Source: an uncultured Gammaproteobacteria bacterium
GTDB taxonomy: Bacteria; Pseudomonadota; Gammaproteobacteria; Pseudomonadales; Porticoccaceae
Assembly (NCBI GenBank): GCA_913060555.1
Contig: CAJXRS010000013.1
Location: forward strand, 1-40,933
Direction of reading: 5' to 3'
DNA length: 40,933 nt
Shown here: positions 18,708 through 25,876 of the stretch, piece after piece
How the letters are laid out: the number at the start of each line of letters is the position of its first letter
Numbering within the stretch: the stretch's first letter is position 1
The notes under the pieces: model-generated
The model's input: the letters and a program-made list of their open reading frames with translations, nothing else
Database searches by the model: none
Told to the model about the DNA's origin: nothing
Made by a program: the position numbers and the translations under genes

Positions 18708-19670
18708 TCAATCGACCCCCTCCGCCAGCCGTTCCAGCAGCCGCTCCAGGCCCCTGGGCAAGGACGCCCGGCAGTGCACCTCACCGCCCTCCGGATCGTC
18801 AAAACCAAGTTCTGCGGCGTGCAGAAAAAGCCGCCGCAGGCCCAGCGCACGCAGGGCGCGGTTCGCGTCCCGATCGCCATACTTGCCGTCGCCGGCGATG
18901 GGGTATCCCATCAACTGGCAGTGCACGCGGATCTGGTGTGTTCGCCCGGTGCCCAGCCGGGCCTCCAGCAGGGTGTGGCCGGGCAGATGGCGCTCGACCC
19001 GAAAGTGCGTGAGTGCGGATTTCCCGGAGGCATCCGCGGTCACCATGCGCTCGCCCGAGCTGAGGGTATTCTTGCGCAGCGGCGCGTTGACCTCGCGCAG
19101 CTCCTTGGGCCAGCGACCGACAACCAGCAGGCGATAGCGCTTGTCGACGCGCCCCGCGCGCATCTGCGCCTGCAAGGCCACCAGGGCGCTGCGTGTACCG
19201 GCAACCAGCAGGCAACCCGAAGTCTCACGATCCAGCCGGTGGACCAGGTCCAGGGATTGCTGCGGGTACAGCACGCGCAGCGCCTCGATCACGCCGAGTG
19301 CTAGCCCGCTACCGCCGTGCACCGCAATACCCGCGGGCTTGTCGAGCACCAGCCAGCCCCGCCCGCGCGCGACGATGCGCGCTCCCAGATCGGCACGCAG
19401 CGCCTCGGAAACCTGTGGATCGGAACGGGGGGCGGCGCTGCGCACGGGCGGCAGACGCACCAGATCACCCTCTACCAAGCGGTAATCCGGACGCACCCGG
19501 CGCCTATTGACGCGGACCTCGCCCTTGCGCAGCAAGCGGTAAATCCGTGACCTGGGCACCCCTTTGAGCACCGCCAACAGATAGTTGTCGACGCGCTGAC
19601 CGGCATTGCGCTCGCCGATCTCGACCGCGCTGACCCCTGGGGTCGATCCGCCCACTCCAACAGCCGCCAA
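18708..19670 (-). CDS. rluC: 23S rRNA pseudouridine synthase, RluC type
   Basis: About 320 residues of the RluA family that makes pseudouridines in 23S rRNA. It has an S4 RNA-binding domain (QRVDNYLLAVLKGVPRSRIY and RKGEVRVNRRR) and the catalytic aspartate motif VHRLDRETSG, then LGTGRTHQIRVH. The start is unclear. I choose a TTG at 19670 with GAGGAG eight bases upstream, which gives the usual 320-residue length; a GTG at 19679 also fits. rluC normally lies divergent from rne, but here a tRNA and an integrated element follow. Confidence 0.92.
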   Translation of the reverse strand: MAAVGVGGSTPGVSAVEIGERNAGQRVDNYLLAVLKGVPRSRIYRLLRKGEVRVNRRRVRPDYRLVEGDLVRLPPVRSAAPRSDPQVSEALRADLGARIVARGRGWLVLDKPAGIAVHGGSGLALGVIEALRVLYPQQSLDLVHRLDRETSGCLLVAGTRSALVALQAQMRAGRVDKRYRLLVVGRWPKELREVNAPLRKNTLSSGERMVTADASGKSALTHFRVERHLPGHTLLEARLGTGRTHQIRVHCQLMGYPIAGDGKYGDRDANRALRALGLRRLFLHAAELGFDDPEGGEVHCRASLPRGLERLLERLAEGVD

Positions 19671-19816
19671 GCGCAGCACTCCTCGTGCAAAAACAGATAT
19701 CCAGTTTAGCAGCGGGTCAACAGACCCAACTGCAGCGCTGCGGCCGCCACACCCAAGGACAGCCGGCACGCCCATCAGCCGCCCGCGAGCCCTCTCGCCG
19801 GGGGTGTCGCCGGCGG

Positions 19817-19845
19817 TTGACGAGCTGCGGAACGGCCCTTAGTAT
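19817..19845 (+). promoter_or_regulatory. tRNA-Asn promoter
   Basis: TTGACG (19817-19822), a 17-base spacer and TAGTAT (19840-19845), followed by a GC-rich discriminator (TGCGCACCC) that is typical of stringently controlled stable-RNA promoters. Confidence 0.75.
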
Positions 19846-19860
19846 TGCGCACCCTGCCAC

Positions 19861-19936
19861 TCCGCCTTAGCTCAGTTGGTAGAGCAAATGACTGTTAATC
19901 ATTGGGTCGCTGGTTCGAGCCCAGCAGGCGGAGCCA
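19861..19936 (+). tRNA. tRNA-Asn (GUU)
   Basis: A complete 76-base tRNA with encoded CCA. The acceptor arms TCCGCCT and AGGCGGA pair, the anticodon GTT is at 19894-19896, and the T arm GGTTCGAGCC is normal. Its last 48 bases are repeated at 28084-28131, so this gene is the integration site of the element to its right and has been left intact by it. Confidence 0.97.
19889..19936 (+). repeat. attL, 48-bp direct repeat copy 1
   Basis: The 48 bases from the anticodon stem to the CCA end of tRNA-Asn are identical to 28084-28131. The identity stops on both sides (19937 T versus 28132 A). This is the attachment-site core of the element. Confidence 0.95.
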
Positions 19937-19982
19937 TAAAATCAACGGGTTAGCGGATTATCAGCCCAGACCACAGCCCACC

Positions 19983-20004
19983 GGGTCACAGATAAGTCAC
20001 AGCA
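19983..20004 (+). repeat. candidate integrase arm site, left
   Basis: Paired GTCACAG-ATAA-GTCACAG, preceded by GG and followed by CA. The same 22-base arrangement with two mismatches occurs at 27934-27955 near the right end. Position inside both attachment sites suits arm-type binding sites of the integrase or excisionase. Confidence 0.6.
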
Positions 20005-20014
20005 GGCACCGCAC

Positions 20015-20415
20015 CACGGCCAGGGACTCGGCCACCACCGGCTAGAGGCGGCAAGGCGCGCCGGCATTGCTGCGGTGCCTTGCTGGGTGCGGGAAATGTC
20101 GGACGACGACGCATACATGGCGCTTGTGACCAGCAACAGCCAGGGGGAGCTTTCGCCGCTGGAGATCGGCATGCACGCATTGCATTGCGTGGCGCTGTCG
20201 AAGGGTGGCCGCGTCAAAGGTGGCGATGGGAATAAAGGCGGGCTGTCGGAGTATGCGGGGAAGATTGGGCGCGACGAATCGTTCATTCGACAAATCCGTA
20301 AAGCCGCCGAGGTGGCGGAAAAGGTCGGAGTCAACTCCGAGCTTTCAAGCAAAACCCAGCACCTATCTGCAATCCACTCCCTGCCTGAACCCTGCTGGCA
20401 GCCGGCCATGCTGCG
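20015..20415 (+). pseudogene. ParB-like protein remnant
   Basis: A plus-strand frame with about 130 codons that resemble the middle of a phage ParB-like protein. GHHRLEAARRAGIAAVPCWV matches the ParB/sulfiredoxin-fold core, followed by LSPLEIGMHAL and a helix-turn-helix-like part (LSEYAGKIGRDESFIRQIRK). The N-terminal part, including any proper start, is missing because the frame runs into the attL region. The similarity stops at the terminator of the capsid gene. It is the only gene-like sequence on this strand of the element, so it is probably a leftover from a larger phage or an earlier insertion. Confidence 0.65.
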
Positions 20416-20418
20416 CGC

Positions 20419-20448
20419 AAAAAAAACGCCCCGCCACATGACGGAGCG
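20419..20448 (-). terminator. Rho-independent terminator after the capsid gene
   Basis: On the minus strand, CGCTCCG and CGGGGCG form a 7-bp stem (one G-T pair) with an 8-base loop, followed by eight T. It begins 25 bases after the major capsid stop and ends the element's operon. Confidence 0.8.
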
Positions 20449-20472
20449 CAGGGTGCGGGAGTATCCGCCGGG

Positions 20473-21621
20473 TTATGCCGCGGTCAGGTCGCCATACGCG
20501 ACACTCACGGGCCGGACCACCTGGAGCGCACCGCGGAGCTCTGCTCTGACAGTGACAAGATTGCGCGTGAAATCGTCGTTGACGAAGCCAACGTCGATGG
20601 TGGCGTCTTGTCTGGAGTAATACTCACCGAGCGTCGCGGTATCGAGTACCAACAGCTTGTCGGCCGGCATACTGTTGGACACCAGCACCGGGACACCCCA
20701 CAGCATTTCCCCCGTCACCTGCTGCGGGTTGCCGACGATATGTTGGCCGTCGCCCGCCACGGCGCGAATGCGCTGGATCGAGCGCCACGTTCCCGGGTTG
20801 AGAATGATCAGCGTTCCCTGCGCGTCGTTGGCCTCGAGAGCAGCCAGCGCCCGGTTTACCGACGCGATCGCATCGTCACCGCTGGTCGGCGTGAACGCGG
20901 TGAAATTCCCCACGGTCGTCAGCGTCGCGAGAATTTCCGCATCCTGGCGGACTCGCAAGCCGTGGCGCAGCCGGCTATCGAGCAGCGCGCGAAGCTGGCC
21001 CACGTCGGCCAATGCCTGAACGGATGCCTTCACGAAATGCGCGATGGTCGGCAAGCGCAGATCGACGGTCTCGAACACGATGTCGGATTCCGCCTTCGGC
21101 GCGCCTTCCGTGAATATCGCCGGGCTTCCCGCCACGGTCACCGCGGCATTGTTGGTGAATGACGTCTCCCTCACCACGGCGACGTGTCCGGTCGCGACGG
21201 CCACACGCGGCAACGCGTCGAAAATGAAGCGCCGGCGCTCAAGCCCGCCAAAAATGCCGGCCGCCGTGACGTTGTGAAACACACTGTCGTTATCGGTGAC
21301 GGTGCTCTTGCGCTCCAGCCCGATCAGGTCCGCGGCCTTCACGGTGATCTGTCCACCGTCGCGGCGGTGCTTGCCGGCAAGCGATGTCACCAGGTCGTCC
21401 TTAACGAGCGTCGCCGCCAGGTCGTCCCTGCCGGTCAGGATGCCCGGCGGCAGGCCGTCCGCGGTTTTCTGCTCCAGGCAGCGCAGCTCTTCCTTAGTGC
21501 CGTCCAGTTCGGCGCGCAGCTTGGCGATCGTTTCGGCCGTCGCGGTGGCGTGCGCTTCGATCGCGGTTTTGATCTCGCCCAGGTCGGGCGCGTTTTTCGT
21601 TTCGAGTTTGAGAGTGTTCAT
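20473..21621 (-). CDS. HK97-family major capsid protein
   Basis: A 382-residue phage major capsid protein of the HK97 fold. The first 60 residues are a charged, probably coiled-coil scaffold-like segment (EIKTAIEAHATATAETIAKL and following), normally cut off by the prohead protease. The rest has the fold's pattern, with the E-loop/N-arm region and the C-terminal A-domain signature (AGDGQHIVGNPQQVTGEMLWG, split, and VPVLVSNSMPADKLLVLD). It is full length with no frameshift. The start overlaps the protease stop (ATGA, 21618-21621), so they are translated together. No portal gene accompanies it. Confidence 0.9.
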   Translation of the reverse strand: MNTLKLETKNAPDLGEIKTAIEAHATATAETIAKLRAELDGTKEELRCLEQKTADGLPPGILTGRDDLAATLVKDDLVTSLAGKHRRDGGQITVKAADLIGLERKSTVTDNDSVFHNVTAAGIFGGLERRRFIFDALPRVAVATGHVAVVRETSFTNNAAVTVAGSPAIFTEGAPKAESDIVFETVDLRLPTIAHFVKASVQALADVGQLRALLDSRLRHGLRVRQDAEILATLTTVGNFTAFTPTSGDDAIASVNRALAALEANDAQGTLIILNPGTWRSIQRIRAVAGDGQHIVGNPQQVTGEMLWGVPVLVSNSMPADKLLVLDTATLGEYYSRQDATIDVGFVNDDFTRNLVTVRAELRGALQVVRPVSVAYGDLTAA

Positions 21622-22262
21622 TTCGAATTCCTCATGGCGGCGGTTGCCGCGGTGATGCTGGTCAGGATGGATTCAACCGCCACAGATCGAGCCTCGCGCT
21701 CGGTATCCAGTGCGCCGCGAAAACCACGGGCAACAATGCCCGCGGCCATCGCTTTGGGAAGCCCTGCATCACGCAGAATGCTTTCGACAATTCGGGGTGT
21801 GATCTCGCCGCTTTTCACACTGGACACGCGCGCCCGCGAAGCGGATGGCAGCGTCACCAGCGAAATTTCGGCAAGGTCGATCTGCTTGAGAAGCCGCCCG
21901 CCTTCGGGCAGTTCGTCGAAATCCTCAACACGGAATCCGATGCTCAGGCCGTTCAACGCTTGGTCTCGCAACAGCGCGTAGGCCTCGGCACCGCGGCGGG
22001 TTTCAAGGGTCAGCCGGCCGGTGACGCGAAGGCCGGTCGCATCTTCGCGAACGTCGGTCCAGGTTCCGATTGGCTCGGAAAGGTCGTGGCTCCACAGCAT
22101 CAGCGGCACATTGCCGGACGCGAGCGAACGGGCGAAGGCACCCGGAGCGATAACATCGCCATGGCGATCGGCGGGCGGGCCGAATACGGACGCATAGCCG
22201 CTCAGCGTGCCCGCGTTGTCACGCGAAAACTTGAGTTCGAGGGGGTTCAGATGTTCAAGCAC
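21618..22262 (-). CDS. HK97-family prohead protease
   Basis: Phage capsid maturation protease (peptidase S78) of about 214 residues. The triad can be read: His59 in LWSHDLSEPIGTW, Ser107 in NGLSIGFR and Glu132 in LAEISLVTLPS. GYASVFG and GDVIAPGAF are classic N-terminal motifs. I choose the GTG at 22262 because GAGGT lies eight bases before it and it gives the usual N-terminus; an upstream start at 22349 is possible. The protease and capsid pair should be able to form mature heads if enough partners are supplied by a helper phage. Confidence 0.88.
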   Translation of the reverse strand: MLEHLNPLELKFSRDNAGTLSGYASVFGPPADRHGDVIAPGAFARSLASGNVPLMLWSHDLSEPIGTWTDVREDATGLRVTGRLTLETRRGAEAYALLRDQALNGLSIGFRVEDFDELPEGGRLLKQIDLAEISLVTLPSASRARVSSVKSGEITPRIVESILRDAGLPKAMAAGIVARGFRGALDTEREARSVAVESILTSITAATAAMRNSK

Positions 22263-22373
22263 GGGGCATACCTCGGGCGGTGGTTGGATGGTCCAACTCT
22301 GCCCCGGTATCGCACCGGCTAGCGTCGTTCGAAGTGTCGCGGTCGGCATCGCGCCGAGTCCGCTACACCTCGA

Positions 22374-22401
22374 ATTATAGCGGGCAGAGTGTGGATCGCA
22401 A
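22374..22401 (-). promoter_or_regulatory. probable promoter of the capsid module
   Basis: A perfect TATAAT on the minus strand (22374-22379) with TTGCGA (22396-22401, four of six) 16 bases upstream. It lies in the only sizeable gap of the operon, between the small 22407-22577 gene and the prohead protease, so capsid genes may be expressed separately from the replication genes. Confidence 0.6.
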
Positions 22402-22406
22402 AGTTT

Positions 22407-22577
22407 CTAATCCGCGTCCGGCGGTAACTCGCTCATCATGATCGCCGCGTCCAAACGTCGCGCGGTTTCTTCACGCTGGCGCGCCCGTTCGGCTTGGTGT
22501 TGCCGAAACACCTCGCACGCTTCGAGCAGGTTGTGGATCTCCTCCCGAAGCGCCGGGTCGTAATGTCGCTTTGTCAT
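22407..22577 (-). CDS. small charged protein of the element
   Basis: A 56-residue protein, MTKRHYDPALREEIHNLLEA followed by a strongly charged helical part (QHQAERARQREETARRLDAA) and an acidic end. It is probably all helical or coiled coil. I do not recognise a family. GGGAG lies eight bases before the ATG, and the gene follows the 77-residue gene closely. Confidence 0.6.
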   Translation of the reverse strand: MTKRHYDPALREEIHNLLEACEVFRQHQAERARQREETARRLDAAIMMSELPPDAD

Positions 22578-22593
22578 TGCGGGTGCTCCCAAT

Positions 22594-22827
22594 TCAATTG
22601 ATGGTGATCGGTGCTTCGGGGTTGGCTTCGATATGATCGGCGATCTTGCGCAACACGATGGGCACGGCCTCGCGTCGCCCGCCTTGCGCGTGCTGAATGA
22701 TCCTCATCGCCAATTTCACAATCTCGTTCGCCACGACTTCATCGGGTACGCCAGCATCAACGGCCGCCACCATGGCGTCGGCGAGTGCGTCGGATGCTAT
22801 GAGCTCATGTTTGTTAATCGGCTTCAT
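22594..22827 (-). CDS. small unknown protein of the element
   Basis: A 77-residue, probably helical protein (MKPINKHELIASDALADAMV onwards). The start overlaps the stop of the preceding 106-residue gene (ATGA, 22824-22827), which supports it being translated. No family recognised. Confidence 0.65.
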   Translation of the reverse strand: MKPINKHELIASDALADAMVAAVDAGVPDEVVANEIVKLAMRIIQHAQGGRREAVPIVLRKIADHIEANPEAPITIN

Positions 22828-23144
22828 TTGTTTTCTCCGTGGTTGTTGCGGTTGGTGGTTGGTCTCGTGGCGTGTTCGAGCGCCGCCCGCAGATCTGGCA
22901 GGCGCGCGCGCAACGCAGCGCGGTCGCCTTTGGTCATCTCGCGCCCGTGGTACTGGCGCCAGGCATCGGCGAGGCTCCACACATACCCCGGGGCGCCAAT
23001 CAGGCCGGGCTCGTCCGGGTGCTCGATCTTGTACGCATCCCACCGGCTGACGGGATCGGGAAACGGTGCGCCGGTCAGTGCCGCGGTGATGGTGGCGCTG
23101 TACGTCGGCGCGCGGCGGCGCGGTGCGCGGGTCGTCTTGCTCAT
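22824..23144 (-). CDS. small unknown protein of the element
   Basis: A 106-residue protein with a basic N-terminus (MSKTTRAPRRRAPTYSATI) and a Trp-rich middle (SRWDAYKIEHPDEPGLIGAP, VWSLADAWRQYHGREM). AGAGGT eight bases before the ATG is made by the end of the terminase gene. Its place directly after the small terminase suggests a packaging or head role, but this is only positional. Confidence 0.65.
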   Translation of the reverse strand: MSKTTRAPRRRAPTYSATITAALTGAPFPDPVSRWDAYKIEHPDEPGLIGAPGYVWSLADAWRQYHGREMTKGDRAALRARLPDLRAALEHATRPTTNRNNHGENK

Positions 23145-23149
23145 CGGGT

Positions 23150-23482
23150 TTACCTCTTGAGTCCAGGGGGTCGTGGTGCGCCGGCCGGCGCGGATTCCAA
23201 ACCAAGCTCGCGCAGCAGTCGGGCAAAGCCGATACGCGAATCCCGCTCGATTGCCACCTCGGGGCGCGCCTTCGGCTGGCCGAACCGGTCGGTGTATGTC
23301 GTGCCGTGAACAGCGATGTGACTCCGTGCCTCTTCGGCGCGGTCCCAGGCAGTCGCAGCCAGCGCCAACAGCCGGACGTGGTGCGGCTCCATCTCATAGT
23401 CATCGACGACACTTCGAAACCATGCCGCCGCGTCGCGGCTCAGATGCCCGGGTGGCTCGGGGGTGCGTGTTTTTGCGGTCAT
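23150..23482 (-). CDS. phage small terminase subunit, P27 family
   Basis: A 110-residue protein matching the P27-type small terminase: LSRDAAAWFRSVVDDYEMEP followed by helical LLALAATAWDRAEEAR, GTTYTDRFGQPKARPEVAIE and SRIGFARLLRELGL. Small terminases choose the DNA to be packaged. The large subunit (ATPase/nuclease) normally sits next to it but is absent here, so the protein may direct a helper phage's large terminase to this element's DNA, as in known satellites. A GGAG site lies about 9 bases before the ATG. Confidence 0.82.
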   Translation of the reverse strand: MTAKTRTPEPPGHLSRDAAAWFRSVVDDYEMEPHHVRLLALAATAWDRAEEARSHIAVHGTTYTDRFGQPKARPEVAIERDSRIGFARLLRELGLESAPAGAPRPPGLKR

Positions 23483-23501
23483 GGTGTGTGTCTCCGGTTT
23501 T

Positions 23502-23639
23502 TCATTTGAACCGTGTTGGGGCGCGCAAGATTGTGGCTACCCACGCCGATCCCAGGAGCCCACCGCGGGGACTTTGAGAAAAGCCCCCGTGGCCAGGCGC
23601 CGGCTCATGCGGTCTGGCATCAAAGCGGGTGGTCATCAT
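23502..23639 (-). CDS. very small unknown protein
   Basis: A possible 45-residue protein, with two ATG codons overlapping the stop of the zinc-ribbon gene (TGATGA at 23634-23639). The C-terminus reads GLLGSAWVATILRAPTRFK. No family recognised. The overlap suggests coupling, but the frame competes with the one ending at 23620, so only one of the two may be used. Confidence 0.35.
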   Translation of the reverse strand: MMTTRFDARPHEPAPGHGGFSQSPRGGLLGSAWVATILRAPTRFK

Positions 23640-23748
23640 CGGCCAGAGCCTCGCGGTACGCTTCGTCCACCGCCGCGCGCCATTCCTCGAACGTCGGGGC
23701 TTCGAGCCGGCCCACCATGGCCCGCAGGTCCCGCGCCTCTGACAGCAA
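23620..23748 (-). CDS. very small unknown protein, TTG start
   Basis: A frame of about 42 residues ending FEEWRAAVDEAYREALADDD-HPL. It looks protein-like (amphipathic, acidic). A TTG at 23748 with GGGAG seven bases before it is the best start; an ATG at 23718 is possible. It overlaps the end of the zinc-ribbon frame, whose G/R/P-rich tail may be only the shadow of this gene. Confidence 0.4.
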   Translation of the reverse strand: MLSEARDLRAMVGRLEAPTFEEWRAAVDEAYREALADDDHPL

Positions 23749-23971
23749 TGGGTTTCTCCCGTGGTTGGTTGTGGTCTGGCACATGCTCCGGGTCGCACAG
23801 CCGACGAAACTCCAGCCGCGCCTTTGCGCCCGTCCGCACCACCGCGCCGCCAACGCTCAGCACCCAGCGGCCACAGCGGCCACAGGCCCGGCACCGCTCA
23901 AAGCGCAGCACCGCGCACCCGTGAACCTGCCTCGCCGGCAGCGTGGATCCACCGCACGGACAGGCGCTCAT
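23636..23971 (-). CDS. zinc-ribbon-like small protein
   Basis: A 111-residue frame whose first 65 residues look real: MSACPCGGSTLPARQVHGCA then FERCRACGRCGRW, giving several cysteines arranged as a zinc ribbon. The start overlaps the DUF3631 gene stop (ATGA, 23968-23971). The last 40 residues are low-complexity and overlap another small frame, so the true end is uncertain. Role unknown. Confidence 0.5.
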   Translation of the reverse strand: MSACPCGGSTLPARQVHGCAVLRFERCRACGRCGRWVLSVGGAVVRTGAKARLEFRRLCDPEHVPDHNQPREKPIAVRGAGPAGHGGPARSPDVRGMARGGGRSVPRGSGR

Positions 23972-25368
23972 GGGGTAACCCTCATGGCTGGTGTGGCGCA
24001 TACCCAACCCCTCTGCCGGCACCAGTCGCAACCATCACCGAGGCACTTGCGACAGGCGACAGTTTCTTCTGTTGCGGGTGTTGCGGATGTTGCGGATCCA
24101 TAGGGAGGTGGTCCCAGGCTTTCGTCAGGCTCTGGTGTTGCAGCTGTTTTGCATGTTGCGGATCCATAGTGGGGTGCACCTAGAGCACCTTCACCACCAC
24201 CGTGGTCTGTCACTTTGTTGGGCAGGTAGCGCACCCATGCGTCGTGAAAGTCCTCACGCTTGTATCCCCTCGGCGTTCCTGCTCCTACCCTTATCGTGGT
24301 TGGCTTAATACCGTATTTGTCCAACCTATTGGATAAGCCGCGATCACTCAGCGGTTTACCTCTCAAGTCTCCCCATGGTGACTCTTCCAGCGCTATAAGC
24401 TTGTCTAGTAGTGTCTTGGTAGGTATGCCGTCGGCGTCACCAAACACTTGTCGAATGTCGGCCAGCAGTTGAATTCCTAGGCTGGGTACACCTGCCTTAG
24501 AGTCCGCAACATGCGCAACAGCCGCAACACGCGCGGTCTCCGGCCACCTTCCGCCAGCAGCGTCGGCAACGGCCAACAGCGCCTCCCACACGTCCGCGTC
24601 ACGGTCCGCAATGCCGCTCGGCATATCCGGCCACGCGATGTTGTCGGCCGCCTGTACAGCCCATGCGGCCAGCCTGTCGCGCAGCTCGTGCCCCTCGGCG
24701 GCATGAACACGGCGTCGAAATGGCTCCACCTGCTCCGTCGGTGATCTGCGCCGCATTTTGATAATCACGGATCTCGACAAAATGGTGTCAGGCAGGCCGC
24801 CCAGCCCGGCCAGTGCGACGGCGCAGTAGGCGGGGATCTCCTCGGTCTCGACAGTCTTACCGCGCACCACACAGCGCCCAGCGACAGCGTCGCGCCGGTG
24901 TCCAGCATTCAGCAAGCCGCGAATTTCCTCATTGTCTTTTGCCTTGGGTCCGAAAACGGTATCCACTTCGTCGAAGAGAATTGTTGGCCGTCCGTCCTCG
25001 CTCCCAACCTTTCGAAACAGGTATGCCGGCGTCACGTTGACGGCCTCGACGGGTAGCGGCACCAGCAACTCAGTAACTTCAAGCGCGCGCGACTTACCGC
25101 TCCCGGGCTCTGGCGACAAAAAGGCTATGCGCGGCGTTGAGTCCCAGCGCTCCATGAAGTGGGTGTGTGCGATCCACAGCACGTGAGCAATGCCGGCGTG
25201 ATCGCTTGGGTACGCCACAAAGCGCGCGGTGAATGCCGCGACGTCGTCCAGCAGCGCCGCGCCGTCCTGGTGCTCGGTTATCAGCTGTGAGGCAGCCTGT
25301 CGCGCCGCTGGTGCGCGTTTCAACTGCTCCTCGGCCAGCCGGTCCAGGTAGTCCGCGCCGTTATCCAC
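23968..25368 (-). CDS. DUF3631-domain ATPase/helicase-like protein
   Basis: A 466-residue protein with Walker A SPEPGSGKS (residues 85-93) and Walker B ILFDEVD (about residues 130-136), followed by a DUF3631-like C-terminal region (IPTKTLLDKLIALEESPWGD, RVGAGTPRGYKREDF). Such proteins occur in phages and islands beside primase-like genes and probably act in replication as helicase-like ATPases. The start is a GTG at 25368 with GGAGG seven bases before it, overlapping the CHC2 gene by 8 bases. The tail is unusual: two near-identical 22-residue units (GAPHYGSAT and GPPPYGSAT), then a cysteine-rich ribbon (CRKCLGDGCDWCRQRGWVC). Confidence 0.82.
   Translation of the reverse strand: MDNGADYLDRLAEEQLKRAPAARQAASQLITEHQDGAALLDDVAAFTARFVAYPSDHAGIAHVLWIAHTHFMERWDSTPRIAFLSPEPGSGKSRALEVTELLVPLPVEAVNVTPAYLFRKVGSEDGRPTILFDEVDTVFGPKAKDNEEIRGLLNAGHRRDAVAGRCVVRGKTVETEEIPAYCAVALAGLGGLPDTILSRSVIIKMRRRSPTEQVEPFRRRVHAAEGHELRDRLAAWAVQAADNIAWPDMPSGIADRDADVWEALLAVADAAGGRWPETARVAAVAHVADSKAGVPSLGIQLLADIRQVFGDADGIPTKTLLDKLIALEESPWGDLRGKPLSDRGLSNRLDKYGIKPTTIRVGAGTPRGYKREDFHDAWVRYLPNKVTDHGGGEGALGAPHYGSATCKTAATPEPDESLGPPPYGSATSATPATEETVACRKCLGDGCDWCRQRGWVCATPAMRVTP
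24087..24169. repeat. 66-bp-period tandem duplication inside the DUF3631 gene
   Basis: A 17-base sequence occurs exactly twice (24087-24103 and 24153-24169), 66 bases apart. This equals 22 codons, so the duplication keeps the frame and encodes the repeated YGSAT units of the C-terminal linker. Confidence 0.75.
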
Positions 25369-25876
25369 AGCCCACCTCCGACGCAGCAGCGCGCAAGCGT
25401 CCGACAGCCTGGGCCACGCGGTCCAATGCGTCCCGCGTTAACGGTGTCCCTGCCAACAGTTGCTCGCCAGCGACAGCGACAACCAGCGCCTCGAATGCGA
25501 CGCCAGACAGCGCCTCGCGCGGGATCCAGCGCTCGCTAGGACGCAGCGGCCGCCGGTTTTCGCGTGAGCGGGGAAACAGGTCGTGAAGCCTCAGCCCGGC
25601 CGCCCCGACGATATCGGCGCCGCCGCAGCCACTCCAGCATTTCACCAGCAAGGTGCCGTCGGGCAGCTCGCGAACGCTCAGGCTCGGGCGCTTGTCGTCA
25701 TGCGCGGGACACTGCGCGATCCAGCGGTCAGCGCCGGTTTTCTTGGCTTGCTCCAGGCGCGGCAGCAGTTTTTCAATGGGCGGGATGGTGCTATGCTGCG
25801 CGTGCCAGTTGTGTTTTTTGGAAGTCCCTCGCCCCCGCGCGCCCGCCAGCGCCGGGGGTTTTGTTTGGGCGATCAT
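25361..25876 (-). CDS. CHC2 zinc-finger (primase-like) protein
   Basis: A 171-residue protein containing the zinc-binding module of DnaG-type primases: RWIAQCPAHDDKRPSLSVRE then LLVKCWSGCGGADIV, with Cys56, His59, Cys80 and Cys84 as ligands. No TOPRIM or polymerase domain follows in this frame. Paired with the DUF3631 ATPase it makes a small replication module. The first 30 residues overlap the excisionase gene end (ATGA, 25873-25876) and do not resemble the family, so the true start may be internal. Confidence 0.8.
   Translation of the reverse strand: MIAQTKPPALAGARGRGTSKKHNWHAQHSTIPPIEKLLPRLEQAKKTGADRWIAQCPAHDDKRPSLSVRELPDGTLLVKCWSGCGGADIVGAAGLRLHDLFPRSRENRRPLRPSERWIPREALSGVAFEALVVAVAGEQLLAGTPLTRDALDRVAQAVGRLRAAASEVGCG
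25832..25866 (+). terminator. terminator-like hairpin on the opposite strand
   Basis: On the plus strand CCCCCGCGC pairs with GCGCCGGGGG (one bulge) around an 8-base loop, followed by TTTTGTTT. It lies antisense to the 5' part of the CHC2 gene. All element genes are on the minus strand, so it suggests a short antisense RNA ending here. Confidence 0.5.
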
